64,000 nt of DNA from positions 207,174-271,173 of the forward strand of contig DASTGN010000003.1 of NCBI GenBank assembly GCA_035719105.1. The letters run 5' to 3'. This DNA is from UBA8389 sp035719105 (GTDB lineage: Bacteria; Bacteroidota; Bacteroidia; Bacteroidales; UBA1402). Every line of letters starts with the position of its first letter. The stretch's first letter is position 1. This document shows positions 9,039 through 18,574 of the stretch, one piece after another. Position numbers and translations under genes: made by a program. A model generated the notes under the pieces. The model ran no database searches. It saw only the letters and a list, made by a program, of their open reading frames with translations, and had not been told where the DNA came from.

Positions 9039-9836
9039 ATGGGATTGGAAAAAGTCATTTTTAATCGGACCGAATTATTATACGGTTCAGAAAAAATGAA
9101 ACAAATAAAAGAAGCAAAAGTTATCATCTTTGGTATAGGCGGAGTTGGAAGTTGGGCAGCCGAAAGCCTGGTCAGAAGCGGCATCAAACACCTCACCATC
9201 GTAGATTCGGACCGCATCTGTGTAACGAACATCAATAGGCAACTTCATGCCACCACGCTCACAGTTGGTGAAGTTAAAACGGAAGCGCTAAAAAAGCGTT
9301 TGCTTGAAATCAACCCAAAAGCTAAAATCACCGCCCTACAGAAGATATACAATGCCGAGAGCAGAGATTCATTCAAATTGGGCGATTACGATTACATTCT
9401 CGATGCCATTGACAGCCTGAGCAATAAAGCAGACCTCATACGCACAGCTGCAAAAACAAACGCCGTCCTTTTTTCATCCATGGGGGCAGCTCTCAAGGTA
9501 GACCCCACTCGCATTCGTGTCGATGAATTCTGGAAAATCAAGGGCGACCCATTAGCCGCAGCCATGCGCCGTAACATTCGTAAAGGGGAAATGCCTGCAA
9601 AAAAATTCCTTTGTGTCTATAGCGACGAAGTCCTCCCCAATTTGGGTGCCAATCAATCATGCGGAACGGAAAAATGCCTTTGTCCCAAAAACAAGGAGTT
9701 GGAAGGCGACCCAGAGTTGGCCGATCATGAATGGTGTAGCCTCAAAGCGGCCATCAATGGATCGATGGCTCACATCACCGCCATTTTCGGATTTACACTG
9801 GCCGGCTTAATTTTGCAAGACATTTACAAAAAATGA
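9039..9836 (+). CDS. tcdA: tRNA threonylcarbamoyladenosine dehydratase TcdA
   Basis: 265 residues of the ThiF/E1-like superfamily. It cyclises N6-threonylcarbamoyladenosine at position 37 of ANN-decoding tRNAs, using ATP. Residues 32-37 (GIGGVG) form the nucleotide-binding loop, followed by the acidic IVDSDRICVTNINRQ block that includes the family's N-x-N-R-Q. The C-terminal half has a CGTEKCLCPK cysteine cluster and the WCSLKAAINGSMAHIT segment. It is preceded by its own promoter and followed by an unrelated outer membrane enzyme gene. Also known as YgdL/CsdL. MoeB or HesA relatives are less likely given length and the C-terminal signature. Confidence 0.93.
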   Translation: MGLEKVIFNRTELLYGSEKMKQIKEAKVIIFGIGGVGSWAAESLVRSGIKHLTIVDSDRICVTNINRQLHATTLTVGEVKTEALKKRLLEINPKAKITALQKIYNAESRDSFKLGDYDYILDAIDSLSNKADLIRTAAKTNAVLFSSMGAALKVDPTRIRVDEFWKIKGDPLAAAMRRNIRKGEMPAKKFLCVYSDEVLPNLGANQSCGTEKCLCPKNKELEGDPELADHEWCSLKAAINGSMAHITAIFGFTLAGLILQDIYKK

Positions 9837-9888
9837 GGTGAATTATCTTTTGAAATAGGTACATTTGTTTGTTCTCAGGACAGTCACT

Positions 9889-11085
9889 ATGAAAAAAGCC
9901 AGTGTCTGCATCACCTTATTGTCACTGATTTTCATTCAGACAGCTACATCTGCCACCCTAGCAGAAGTCGATTCCACTCACCACAAAAACACCTATCTGT
10001 ATTCAGTTCTGGCACAATCAGGCCAATTAATGCCCACTTGGAGTTTCATGCGCGAGAAGTATAGAACGGATGGTGAGGAGTTTGGCGATTTCAACAGCCT
10101 TTCGTTTCAAATCTTGAAACAGACCTACGGAGAGAAACCCATCGAGCAGATTTTTCACTTTCCAAGATACGGCATTGGGATTTATGCAGGTAAATATTTC
10201 AGAGACACCTATCTAAGTAGACCTTTGGGCATGTATGGTGTTTTTATGGGTCCCATTCTTGAATGGAACCGATTTTGCTTGAATTATTGCATTTGGGCAG
10301 GAATAATTGGTAACTGGAACCATTACGACCCAGCTAAAAACAATTTTAACACCACGTTGGCTGGGGATTTCACTTCACACGTCGATGTTGGACTGCAATT
10401 GAATTATAAAGTCAGCGCCCATTTCGAAGCAGGCATCGGTGGCGCTTTCACCCATTTCTCGAATGGGGCGATGCAGATTCCGAACTTCGGAATCAACATG
10501 CTCGCTCCAAGAGTATCAGTCACTTATCTTCCAGTTCATTCAGAGCAAAAGAAAATAAAGCGTACCCTGCCAAAATACGTAAAAAGCACCTTTCTGGATT
10601 TGGCCGTCTATGGAGGTGAAAAAGAACTGCCCTATCCCGAATGCGACTTGGATACGGCACACAATTTCTTTGGCTTTCATTACCCCCAATTCGGGCTGAC
10701 GGCAGTGCTGAACCGTAACATCAGCTATGTCATAACGATGGGCATGGGCTTGCACGTGGGATACGATTCCTCCAAAAACACCCGCTACCGCCAAGCAGAT
10801 GGACAAACAGTTGCCGACTTAAGCTTTAACGCGGAAAACCTAAATCTTGGTATCATACCCTCCTTGGAACTGAACTACGATCGAATCGCCTTGGTCTTGC
10901 AACCCTGTTTTACGGTGTACAAGCACGAGACAACGTTTAAAAAACCCGATTTTTTTGGAAAATTCGGCTTGAAATATGCGCTTTCGGACAACATCTATGC
11001 AGGAGTGCAACTTCATACATTCAAGCTGCACGCCGATTTCATAGAATTCTCATTCGGATACAGACTTCCGCTATTCGTCAATTGA
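9889..11085 (+). CDS. Acyloxyacyl hydrolase / PagL-like lipid A deacylase
   Basis: 398 residues from the ATG at 9889; an upstream TTG at 9865 is less likely because the signal peptide starts at MKKASVCITL. The N-terminal half matches the PagL-like beta-barrel group. H189, S191 and N192 in HFSNGA correspond to the catalytic His-Ser motif, followed by PNFGINMLAPRVSVTY. The family removes an acyl chain from lipid A in the outer membrane. At about 400 residues it is longer than PagL (about 150-180). The extra C-terminal half looks like a second set of beta strands, a layout common in Bacteroidetes. Its last 15 bases overlap the convergent carboxyl carrier gene. Confidence 0.8.
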   Translation: MKKASVCITLLSLIFIQTATSATLAEVDSTHHKNTYLYSVLAQSGQLMPTWSFMREKYRTDGEEFGDFNSLSFQILKQTYGEKPIEQIFHFPRYGIGIYAGKYFRDTYLSRPLGMYGVFMGPILEWNRFCLNYCIWAGIIGNWNHYDPAKNNFNTTLAGDFTSHVDVGLQLNYKVSAHFEAGIGGAFTHFSNGAMQIPNFGINMLAPRVSVTYLPVHSEQKKIKRTLPKYVKSTFLDLAVYGGEKELPYPECDLDTAHNFFGFHYPQFGLTAVLNRNISYVITMGMGLHVGYDSSKNTRYRQADGQTVADLSFNAENLNLGIIPSLELNYDRIALVLQPCFTVYKHETTFKKPDFFGKFGLKYALSDNIYAGVQLHTFKLHADFIEFSFGYRLPLFVN

Positions 11086-11619
11086 ACTGATTTCCACCAG
11101 CAACTCGTCCTTCATAACCGATTGCCCCTGCTGTACCTTGATTTTACGAATGACCCCGTTGCAAGTCGCTGCAATTTCATTTTGCATCTTCATCGCTTCC
11201 AGACTAAGGATCGGTTCCCCTTTGTTCACCAAATCACCTTCAGCCAAGAATATATCCGTTATTTTGCCTGGTATGGGAGCAATGATGTTGTTTTCATTAA
11301 TCTTGTTCGAATCGGAATTGATCATGCCGCGTCGAATATAAGAGAACAAAGAGTCAATGCTGAAGCGGTATTCCACACCATTTACTTTCACTACAGCCTT
11401 GTTTTGGTTGTGCGAAACCAGCTCGCAATGAAAACGTTTGCCTTTCCAGTCGAATGTATAATGAAAATCTTCCTGTTCCACAAAATCGATGTCTTGTTCC
11501 TGACTGTCAATAATCGGTTTGGTTTCCTTCGGAATATAAATTTTATACCGTTTGCCATTTTCACGCAATGCAATAAATAAGCGTGAAGCGTCACGATTGT
11601 ATTTGTAGGTGGTTCCCAT
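11071..11619 (-). CDS. Biotin carboxyl carrier subunit of an acyl-CoA carboxylase
   Basis: 182 residues. The C-terminal biotinyl domain (about 110-180) carries the biotin attachment site EAMKMQNE, with K144 as the modified lysine. The N-terminal portion (1-110) is a linker/assembly region as in the small carrier subunits of Bacteroidetes propionyl-CoA or methylmalonyl-CoA systems. It swings the carboxybiotin between the two partner subunits encoded just upstream. It is the last gene of a three-gene operon, 17 bases after the biotin carboxylase. Its stop lies within the 3' end of the convergent PagL-like gene, a 15-base overlap. Confidence 0.9.
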   Translation of the reverse strand: MGTTYKYNRDASRLFIALRENGKRYKIYIPKETKPIIDSQEQDIDFVEQEDFHYTFDWKGKRFHCELVSHNQNKAVVKVNGVEYRFSIDSLFSYIRRGMINSDSNKINENNIIAPIPGKITDIFLAEGDLVNKGEPILSLEAMKMQNEIAATCNGVIRKIKVQQGQSVMKDELLVEISSIDE

Positions 11620-11636
11620 TTTTCTTGATTTTCAGG

Positions 11637-13133
11637 TCAGTAATTCAATCTTTTATTCAAAACCCACACATTCAGCGAATCGCTTTTGTACGAAGGCAGG
11701 TCAGACGATAATTGCAGGTATTCGGAAGCGTACATGATTGTTGCAGCCAATGCGCCGATCATTTCGTCATCATCGTTTTCGAGCATTTCAGGCGTATAGA
11801 CAGAATCCACCCAACGGGTCGTGTACGTGGCATTCACAAAGGCCGGATGCTGCAAAACAATGCGGCAAAACGGAACCGTGGTTTTCAAACCGATCAGGCT
11901 GAAATCGTACAAAGCCTTCAACGTTTTTTCGATGACCGTCTCGCGACTTTCTGCATGCACAATAATTTTGGCTACCATGGAGTCAAAATAAGGCGTAATG
12001 ATAGAACCGTCCTGAACCCCTGTTTCGATGCGAATGGATGGATCTTGTGGAAAATAAATCCGATCGATGAATCCCGTTTGAGGAGCAAATCGATTTTGCG
12101 GATCTTCAGCATTAACCCGGCATTCAATGGCCCAACCATTAATCTTAATGTCTTCTTGTCGCAAGGTCAATGTTTCACCCAACGCCACCCGAATTTGCCA
12201 ATCAACCAAATCCACACCTGTAACCATTTCTGTAACAGGATGTTCCACCTGTATACGCGTATTCATCTCCATAAAGTAATACGAACCGTCTTCATCCAAA
12301 ATAAATTCAATCGTTCCGGCCGAATAGTAACCGATGGCTTTTGCAAAACGAACCGCCAGGTCACCCATTTCAGCTCGAGTCTCAGGACTTATGCTGGCTG
12401 AAGGTGCTTCTTCGACTAATTTTTGATGCTTGCGTTGCAAGGAGCATTCCCTTTCACCCAGGTGAACCACGTTTCCGTGTTTGTCACCCATGATTTGAAA
12501 CTCAAGGTGTTTCGGATTCTGTAAGTATTTTTCGATGAACATGTCACCGTTTCCGAAAGCAGCCAATGCCTCTTTGGAAGCCGATTTGAAGTTTCGTTCG
12601 ATGCTATCCGATTTCTCGACGATGCGCATCCCGCGACCACCTCCTCCTGCTGAAGCTTTCAGAATCACGGGATATCCAATTTTGTCCGCAAACGTTTTTG
12701 CCGCCAAGGCATCTCGTACCGGACCATCACTACCAGGAACGAGTGGCAAGCCTGCTTTGATTGCCATGCTTTTGGCAACTGTCTTCAAACCCATGTCACG
12801 AATCAATTGAGGAGACGGACCAATAAAATTGATACCCTTATCGACGCATAATTGTGCAAAATCAGGATTTTCAGACAAGAATCCATATCCAGGGTGAATC
12901 AAGTCAATGGCATTCTCAAGTGCCAATTTCACAATGCGTTCCTGATCCAGAAAAATGGGTTTCTCGTTTTTTGCATCCCCTGCCTGGATGATTTCATCCG
13001 CAAATTTCAAATAAAAAGCATCCGGTTCGCGGTCGCTTTGAAAAACTACTGCCAAAAGCCCTAGCTTGTGCGCTGAACGGATGAGACGAATTGCGATTTC
13101 TCCCCGATTGGCTATTAATAGACGTTTCTTCAT
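11637..13133 (-). CDS. Acyl-CoA carboxylase, biotin carboxylase subunit
   Basis: 498 residues from the Met at 13133 (KKRLLIANRGEIAIRL, the invariant N-terminus); the open frame continues to 13172 but would overlap the upstream gene. The ATP-grasp glycine loop ASAGGGGRGM, the EKYLQNPKHLEFQ segment and the catalytic MNTRIQVEHPVTE block are all visible. The enzyme carboxylates the biotin on the carrier subunit using ATP and bicarbonate. Together with its neighbours it probably forms propionyl-CoA carboxylase, linking propionyl-CoA and methylmalonyl-CoA in succinate-propionate metabolism. Acetyl-CoA carboxylase is the alternative, but the carboxyltransferase type favours the propionyl enzyme. Confidence 0.92.
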   Translation of the reverse strand: MKKRLLIANRGEIAIRLIRSAHKLGLLAVVFQSDREPDAFYLKFADEIIQAGDAKNEKPIFLDQERIVKLALENAIDLIHPGYGFLSENPDFAQLCVDKGINFIGPSPQLIRDMGLKTVAKSMAIKAGLPLVPGSDGPVRDALAAKTFADKIGYPVILKASAGGGGRGMRIVEKSDSIERNFKSASKEALAAFGNGDMFIEKYLQNPKHLEFQIMGDKHGNVVHLGERECSLQRKHQKLVEEAPSASISPETRAEMGDLAVRFAKAIGYYSAGTIEFILDEDGSYYFMEMNTRIQVEHPVTEMVTGVDLVDWQIRVALGETLTLRQEDIKINGWAIECRVNAEDPQNRFAPQTGFIDRIYFPQDPSIRIETGVQDGSIITPYFDSMVAKIIVHAESRETVIEKTLKALYDFSLIGLKTTVPFCRIVLQHPAFVNATYTTRWVDSVYTPEMLENDDDEMIGALAATIMYASEYLQLSSDLPSYKSDSLNVWVLNKRLNY

Positions 13134-13152
13134 TTTACCTTGATTAATGTAT

Positions 13153-14688
13153 TTATAGGGGGATGTTTCCATGTTTACGTGCTGGTTTCATGTATTGTTT
13201 GTTCGAAAGAATGTCAAAAGTTGTGATCAATATTTGACGAGTCGAAGAGGGCTGAATCACTTCGTCAATCAAGGAGAACTCTTCTGCCTTATAAGGGTTG
13301 GCCACTTCGTCCTTGTATTTATCGGTGAGAATTTTTTCGAGTTCCTCCTTGTTCTCAGCTTTCGATAGTTCGTGCTTGTTAACGATTTTAATGGCTCCTG
13401 CCGGCCCCATGACAGCAATTTCTGCAGTAGGCCAGGCAAAATTAAAGTCACCACCGGTATTCAAGCTGCTCATCACAATGTATGCACCACCATACGCTTT
13501 TCGGGTGATGATGGTGATTTTAGGTACCGTCGCTTCGCAAAAAGCGTACAAAAGTTTGGCTCCGTTTCGAATAATACCATTGTGTTCCTGTTCCAAACCG
13601 GGAAGAAATCCAGGCACATCTTCCAAAATAAGCAATGGAATGTTGAACGCGTCGCAAAACCTTACAAAACGCGCTCCTTTCACACTAGCGTTGATGTCAA
13701 GCGTACCTGCCATCACTTTGGGCTGGTTGGCGACAATGCCAATGGTCTTACCATCAATGCGTGAAAAACCCACTAAAATGTTTTGGGCAAAATTTTCGTG
13801 TACTTCAAAGAAGGAATCCTTATCGACCAAAATGTTGATGATTTCCCTCATGTCGTATGGACGGTTTGGATCGTCAGGAATAATTTGATTCAGAAACTCT
13901 TGGCGCGTATGGTAGCTGCTCACCAAGTTGGAAACCGGGTGTGGCTCGTAATTATTGGAAGGGATGTAAGACAATAGTTTGCGAATCAACATGATGGTAT
14001 GTTCCTCATCATCAGATACAAAATGTGCCACACCACTTTTACTGGCATGAATGGCACCTCCACCCAGACTTTCCATATCCACATCTTCGTTCAAAACTTC
14101 TTTGACCACATCCGGGCCAGTAACGAACATGTACGAGGTTTGATTCGTCATGAAAATAAAATCTGTCAATGCTGGAGAATAAACCGCACCACCTGCAGCA
14201 GGCCCAAGAATGGCCGATATCTGAGGAATAATGCCTGACGAACGAACATTGTTTCGAAAAATGGTGGCATAAGCCGATAAGCTTTTGACACCTTCTTGAA
14301 TGCGTGCTCCTCCCGAATCCATAAGACCGACAATCGGAGCACCCAATTTCAACGCCATTTCCTGCACCTTGGCAATTTTCATGCCGTGTGCGTAGCCCAG
14401 CGAACCACCCAAGACCGTAAAGTCTTGTGCATAGGCAAATACGCTTCGACCCTGAACCAATCCGCGACCAACGACGACCCCATCACCAAAGTTGGTTTGT
14501 CTGCTGCTCATGGGTGTTTGTGAAGGCATCACAAAAGCATCAAATTCGAAAAAAGTACCCTCGTCGAACAAAACATTCAAACGTTCTCGCGCGGTAAGTT
14601 TCCCTTTTATATGTTGTCGGGTGGCTGCATTGTCCTCTAAATCCTGCAACGTTTTTAATCGTTGCTCAAAAACCTCGTTTTTGTTCAT
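13153..14688 (-). CDS. Acyl-CoA carboxylase, carboxyltransferase subunit (propionyl-CoA type)
   Basis: 511 residues, the length of single-chain carboxyltransferases such as PccB and MmdA (fused N and C crotonase-like domains). Diagnostic segments are the N-terminal TARERLNVLFDEGTF, the acyl-CoA oxyanion region MDSGGARIQEGVKSL with LGPAAGGAVYSPALTD, and the biotin-side motif KAYGGAYIVMSS with PTAEIAVMGPAGA. It moves the carboxyl group between carboxybiotin and an acyl-CoA, most likely propionyl-CoA/(S)-methylmalonyl-CoA. First gene of the operon, with a candidate operator in its upstream region (14722-14750). No membrane decarboxylase subunit is seen nearby. Confidence 0.92.
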   Translation of the reverse strand: MNKNEVFEQRLKTLQDLEDNAATRQHIKGKLTARERLNVLFDEGTFFEFDAFVMPSQTPMSSRQTNFGDGVVVGRGLVQGRSVFAYAQDFTVLGGSLGYAHGMKIAKVQEMALKLGAPIVGLMDSGGARIQEGVKSLSAYATIFRNNVRSSGIIPQISAILGPAAGGAVYSPALTDFIFMTNQTSYMFVTGPDVVKEVLNEDVDMESLGGGAIHASKSGVAHFVSDDEEHTIMLIRKLLSYIPSNNYEPHPVSNLVSSYHTRQEFLNQIIPDDPNRPYDMREIINILVDKDSFFEVHENFAQNILVGFSRIDGKTIGIVANQPKVMAGTLDINASVKGARFVRFCDAFNIPLLILEDVPGFLPGLEQEHNGIIRNGAKLLYAFCEATVPKITIITRKAYGGAYIVMSSLNTGGDFNFAWPTAEIAVMGPAGAIKIVNKHELSKAENKEELEKILTDKYKDEVANPYKAEEFSLIDEVIQPSSTRQILITTFDILSNKQYMKPARKHGNIPL

Positions 14689-14721
14689 TCCTTATTGCTT
14701 GAAATTCATTGTGACCTATTA

Positions 14722-14750
14722 ATTGCACAAAAGTAACAAAAATGTGCAAT
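14722..14750 (-). promoter_or_regulatory. -7 element inside an inverted repeat upstream of the carboxylase operon
   Basis: ATTGCACA (14722-14729) and TGTGCAAT (14743-14750) form an 8-bp inverted repeat with a 13-base centre. On the minus strand a perfect -7 element TACTTTTG (14735-14728) lies within it. A regulator binding here would cover the promoter. No -33 TTG at standard spacing is evident. Confidence 0.5.
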
Positions 14751-14787
14751 AATTGAGATAAATCACGTGAATTTAAAAGGAATTGCA

Positions 14788-16230
14788 TCAACCATTCTGA
14801 AAATCATGCTCATGCAAGCAAAATGGTACTGTAAATTTAAAGATGGATCCCTCTCCTTCGTTGCTTTCCACCCAAATTTCACCACCAAGTAACTCAACAT
14901 AGGCTTTGGCGATGGTCAAACCTAGGCCGTTACCCTCGTGGTCCCTGGTCATGGAATCATTTCCCTGCCGGAAATATTCAAAAATAAACGATTTCTGCAC
15001 ATCGTTGACGCCCACTCCAGAATCCTTGACGTAAAATTCAAGATGGCTGCCAGTAGACCGATATCCGATTTCCACAAAACCCTTAGGAGTAAATTTAAAG
15101 GCATTCCAGGTTAATTTTTCTAATATCGTATGCAACAATTCCGAATCCGTATAAAAATTGAGGTTCATGTCATCCTGGGCAATGTTGCATCTATATTCCA
15201 ATCCCTTTTCGCTAGCAATGCCCGAGAATCGATCCTGCAATCGATACAATTGCTCTGCCATGTTGGTACGGACTATCGTTGCAGAAATCTGCCCGGATTG
15301 AACCCTGGACAAATCGATGATGTCGTTAATGGTATTCAGCATTCGTTGCCCGGAATTGATCATGTTCTGCAAATACAGCTGCTTGTATTGGGCAGACAAG
15401 TTTTGTTCCTTTAGCAAGCCGGCAAAACCCAAAATGGAGTTCATCGGAGTTCTGATTTCATGACTGATGTTTTTCAGAAAAGAAGTTTTCAACCGGTCGC
15501 TTTCTTCCGCTTTTTCTTTTGAAATCAATAAATCAGCTTCAGCCTTTTTCAAAAGCATGAAGTCTTTTTTAAGTTTTTGGCTGTTGCTGATGATTCTGAA
15601 TATGGCGATGACCACCATCATCGAAAGCAAAATCACCAGGACAATCAGAAACAAGTCCTTGTTTCTTTTAGATTTCCAAACCTTGGCGTTGAAATCCATT
15701 CCAAAAACGGCAAAATTCTGATGTGTAATCGGATGCTGGAGTGGTATCAACACACTAACCCAGTCTCCCCAGCGATTTTTCGAATATACTACCATGGGAA
15801 TGCTTCCATTGTCCATTAACTGATGATCCATTATCGTCACTCCCTTCAATTCCTCACCGGCAGAAGCGTAATTTGGGCTTTCGTTGGGTTCAGAATCGGC
15901 CATGACATACATTTTCCCATTCCTCTTGGTGAACACATAAGAATAAACCGCTGAAGAATTGACCGAAGTGATGTCAGCCAACATTTTTTTTATGACCGCA
16001 TATTCGATTTTCAACGTATCTTCAGAAACCGCATTCAAATTGATCAGGTCATTATAATGCATCATAGCAGCGGCCGTCAATGCAATTTGCTTAACTTCAG
16101 CATATTGATCCTTGTTCGCTTGGATAACCCTTCTAATTTGGTAGATGCCAAATACCAAAACCAATAAAATAACCAGCACCGTTATAACTCGAAAATTGTC
16201 CTTAGTCTTTGCCTGTTTGTTCAGTTGCAT
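14788..16230 (-). CDS. Membrane sensor histidine kinase
   Basis: 480 residues. Transmembrane helices lie at about 14-32 and 193-213, bracketing a periplasmic sensor domain of about 160 residues. A short coiled segment (220-245) leads to the HisKA domain with H257 in FLKNISHEIRTPMNS. The HATPase domain has N-box WNAFKFTP, the DSGVGV box, and GNGLGLTIAKAYVELLGGEI. No receiver domain and no response regulator gene lie nearby. The start at 16230 overlaps the end of the antiporter gene by 29 bases, so the two are translationally coupled. Sensing a condition linked to ion or pH homeostasis is a reasonable but untested inference. Confidence 0.88.
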   Translation of the reverse strand: MQLNKQAKTKDNFRVITVLVILLVLVFGIYQIRRVIQANKDQYAEVKQIALTAAAMMHYNDLINLNAVSEDTLKIEYAVIKKMLADITSVNSSAVYSYVFTKRNGKMYVMADSEPNESPNYASAGEELKGVTIMDHQLMDNGSIPMVVYSKNRWGDWVSVLIPLQHPITHQNFAVFGMDFNAKVWKSKRNKDLFLIVLVILLSMMVVIAIFRIISNSQKLKKDFMLLKKAEADLLISKEKAEESDRLKTSFLKNISHEIRTPMNSILGFAGLLKEQNLSAQYKQLYLQNMINSGQRMLNTINDIIDLSRVQSGQISATIVRTNMAEQLYRLQDRFSGIASEKGLEYRCNIAQDDMNLNFYTDSELLHTILEKLTWNAFKFTPKGFVEIGYRSTGSHLEFYVKDSGVGVNDVQKSFIFEYFRQGNDSMTRDHEGNGLGLTIAKAYVELLGGEIWVESNEGEGSIFKFTVPFCLHEHDFQNG

Positions 16231-18478
16231 GAAATCGACTTGTTTTTTTGCTAATGATCAATGTAGAAGGAATGTTTTCCAACACCCGATCCTGCGAAGT
16301 GGAATAATGATTCCATGCTGCGTAACTGATGAGCAGGAAACTATAATTTGAAACATACGTGGAAGAAACATGCATGTTTTTACTCACTTTCACAGCCGTC
16401 GGGAATTCTTCCTTCAAGGCAGCAATACCTTCACCAATTACGGAATCGGTTTCAGTCAGTCTATGCACGTCCATAATGCGGATGGTCACTTCACCGTTGT
16501 TGCGCAACAATCGTCTGGCATAACGCAATAGAAACTCATCCTCTGGTTTATCAATAAAAACCAATGTTTTGGTAATTCTTGAAAAATTTCTATTCACAAA
16601 AACACCAACGCTGCAATTGGAATTTTCGATAAAAAACCTCGTTTTATCCTTTATTAATGATCCGGGATAGAAAAAATCTTTCCTGAAAAATGATCTACTC
16701 GGTAAGGTAACTCCGGCTCCCACCAATAAGAAATCAAAACCTTCGTGATTAACCGTATGGACAATTTCATGACCAATATTATCGGTCACTTTGTAGCGCG
16801 TGTCGATGGGAAGATTCAATAGAGCAGCTTCTTCACGGATTTTTTTGAAACTGTCCACAGAATATTCCTCACCATGAATGGGGTTCACATCAGTTCCCAC
16901 CGTGATGTGCAACACCGTCACTGACAGACTGTTTTTAGCGCCGTCCAGCACCGTTTTCGCCACGTTTAACAAGTATTTGCCATTTTCCGGGTTACCACAG
17001 GCTACCAAGGCATTGAAAATACCCAACGCTTTTTGACGGTTTCGTTCCTCAGCAATGTTCCGCAAAGGATACAGGAATTCAATCAGGTTCATGGCAGGCG
17101 TCGTCATAAAGGTGGTGAACAGAGCCATAATAACCAACATCACAAAGATGGCAGGTGGCAGAATGCCCATTTCATAACCGATGTTGAGCACGATCAGTTC
17201 CATCAACCCTCTGGTATTCATTAGAATACCCAATGCTAGGCTATCCCGCTTGCTTTCACCCAAGAATCGGGACGATAGAGAACTGCCACCGAATTTTCCA
17301 ACGATAGCCACCAAAATAATCAACGCACAAACTGCCCACAAATGAGGAGTATTCAACAAGCCAATTTCCGTTCTAAGTCCAGTAAATACGAAAAAAAGCG
17401 GTAACAAAAGAGTAACCGAAAGGTCCTCCACCTTGTCTATCATCATTTTCCGGAAATTGGGCAAGGGAGGCATGATGACACCTGCCAAAAAGGCACCAAA
17501 AAGGGCATGAATTCCAATGATTTGTGTGGCAAGCGCCGAACAAACCAATACGAGCAGAAAAAACGCAACGATGCTTTTGTTCAGAACCTCTGCATTTTGG
17601 TAAATCTCACCAATTTTCTTTAAAAAAGGTCTTAATACAAAAATCATGAAAATAATATAAGCGACAGCCGCCCCAATCGTATAGATCGAACTGGCCAAAC
17701 TACCTGTTTTGGCAATGGCTATGACTGCAGCGAGCAAACACCAGGCAGTGACATCCCCAATCGCCGCACTAGCCAAAGCCAATGTTCCCAAATGGGTTCG
17801 TGTCAGGCCCTTTTCCTGAACTATTCTAGCCAATACAGGGAAAGCCGTTATACTCATCGAAATACCCATGAACAAGGCAAACGAGACAAAATCCGTTTTA
17901 CCGACTGCGAATTCACCATATAAATAATAGGCCACCACCATCCCAAGAAAGAAAGGAATGATGATACTGGCGTGGCTGATTACCCAGGTTTCACCAATCT
18001 TGTCCCTAAGTGCCTTCATGTTCAATTCCATACCGATGGTAAACATGAATAATATCAGCCCTAACTGACTAAGAATGTATAAGTTATTTAAAGAGCCAGG
18101 AGCAAAAAGAAAATGGAAGGCACCTGGAAAGAAATTACCCAATAAGGACGGCCCCAACACGATCCCAGCTAATATTTCACCTATAACCGTCGGTTGACCG
18201 ATTTTGGCAAAAAGCCATCCAAACATGCGGGAACAAATAAGAATGGAAATAATTTGCAACAAAAGCATGGCAGCAGGTTCACCAACGCTCAACAGCAGCG
18301 ATTTTAGAAACACCAGCCAATTCGAATCCATATTGGTTGAAACAACCGAAGACAAATGACTGTTTCCATCAGATTCAAACCGAATCGAACCATTCTTGAA
18401 CAAGACAAATGTCAATCCTCCGAACACAACGATCAGGGCTATGTAAAAAAGGATGAATTTCCACTTCTTGTTATGCAT
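16202..18478 (-). CDS. Cation:proton antiporter, CPA2 family
   Basis: 758 residues. A leading helix (about 8-27) is followed by the CPA2 membrane domain of about twelve helices (residues 55-440), recognisable from IGQPTVIGEILAGIVLGPS, the LILFMFTIGMELN segment, ALASAAIGDVTAWC (the conserved ion-site Asp) and LGILMNTRGLMELIVL. The C-terminal 300 residues are cytoplasmic and resemble two degenerate universal-stress-type domains, a Bacteroidetes variant, rather than TrkA-N/TrkA-C modules. It exchanges Na+ or K+ for protons across the inner membrane. First gene of a two-gene operon with the histidine kinase; divergent from panB. Confidence 0.9.
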   Translation of the reverse strand: MHNKKWKFILFYIALIVVFGGLTFVLFKNGSIRFESDGNSHLSSVVSTNMDSNWLVFLKSLLLSVGEPAAMLLLQIISILICSRMFGWLFAKIGQPTVIGEILAGIVLGPSLLGNFFPGAFHFLFAPGSLNNLYILSQLGLILFMFTIGMELNMKALRDKIGETWVISHASIIIPFFLGMVVAYYLYGEFAVGKTDFVSFALFMGISMSITAFPVLARIVQEKGLTRTHLGTLALASAAIGDVTAWCLLAAVIAIAKTGSLASSIYTIGAAVAYIIFMIFVLRPFLKKIGEIYQNAEVLNKSIVAFFLLVLVCSALATQIIGIHALFGAFLAGVIMPPLPNFRKMMIDKVEDLSVTLLLPLFFVFTGLRTEIGLLNTPHLWAVCALIILVAIVGKFGGSSLSSRFLGESKRDSLALGILMNTRGLMELIVLNIGYEMGILPPAIFVMLVIMALFTTFMTTPAMNLIEFLYPLRNIAEERNRQKALGIFNALVACGNPENGKYLLNVAKTVLDGAKNSLSVTVLHITVGTDVNPIHGEEYSVDSFKKIREEAALLNLPIDTRYKVTDNIGHEIVHTVNHEGFDFLLVGAGVTLPSRSFFRKDFFYPGSLIKDKTRFFIENSNCSVGVFVNRNFSRITKTLVFIDKPEDEFLLRYARRLLRNNGEVTIRIMDVHRLTETDSVIGEGIAALKEEFPTAVKVSKNMHVSSTYVSNYSFLLISYAAWNHYSTSQDRVLENIPSTLIISKKTSRFHATEQTGKD

Positions 18479-18524
18479 ATCCGTTCTATGTGATTGGACT
18501 TAAGGTTTTTTGTGCTCTCCGTTG

Positions 18525-18532
18525 CAAATGTA
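18525..18532 (-). promoter_or_regulatory. -7 element for the antiporter/kinase operon
   Basis: Minus-strand TACATTTG, a perfect TAnnTTTG, 47 bases upstream of the start at 18478. It lies back to back with the panB promoter (18567-18574). Confidence 0.5.
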
Positions 18533-18566
18533 AGAATTTTCCTGTTTTAAGAAAGGAATTTTGCCT

Positions 18567-18574
18567 TACCTTTG
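18567..18574 (+). promoter_or_regulatory. -7 element of panB
   Basis: TACCTTTG, a perfect TAnnTTTG, with a T-rich tract about 20 bases upstream. Transcription would begin near 18580, leaving a short leader before the ATG at 18613. It also argues against the longer frame opening at 18490. Confidence 0.6.
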
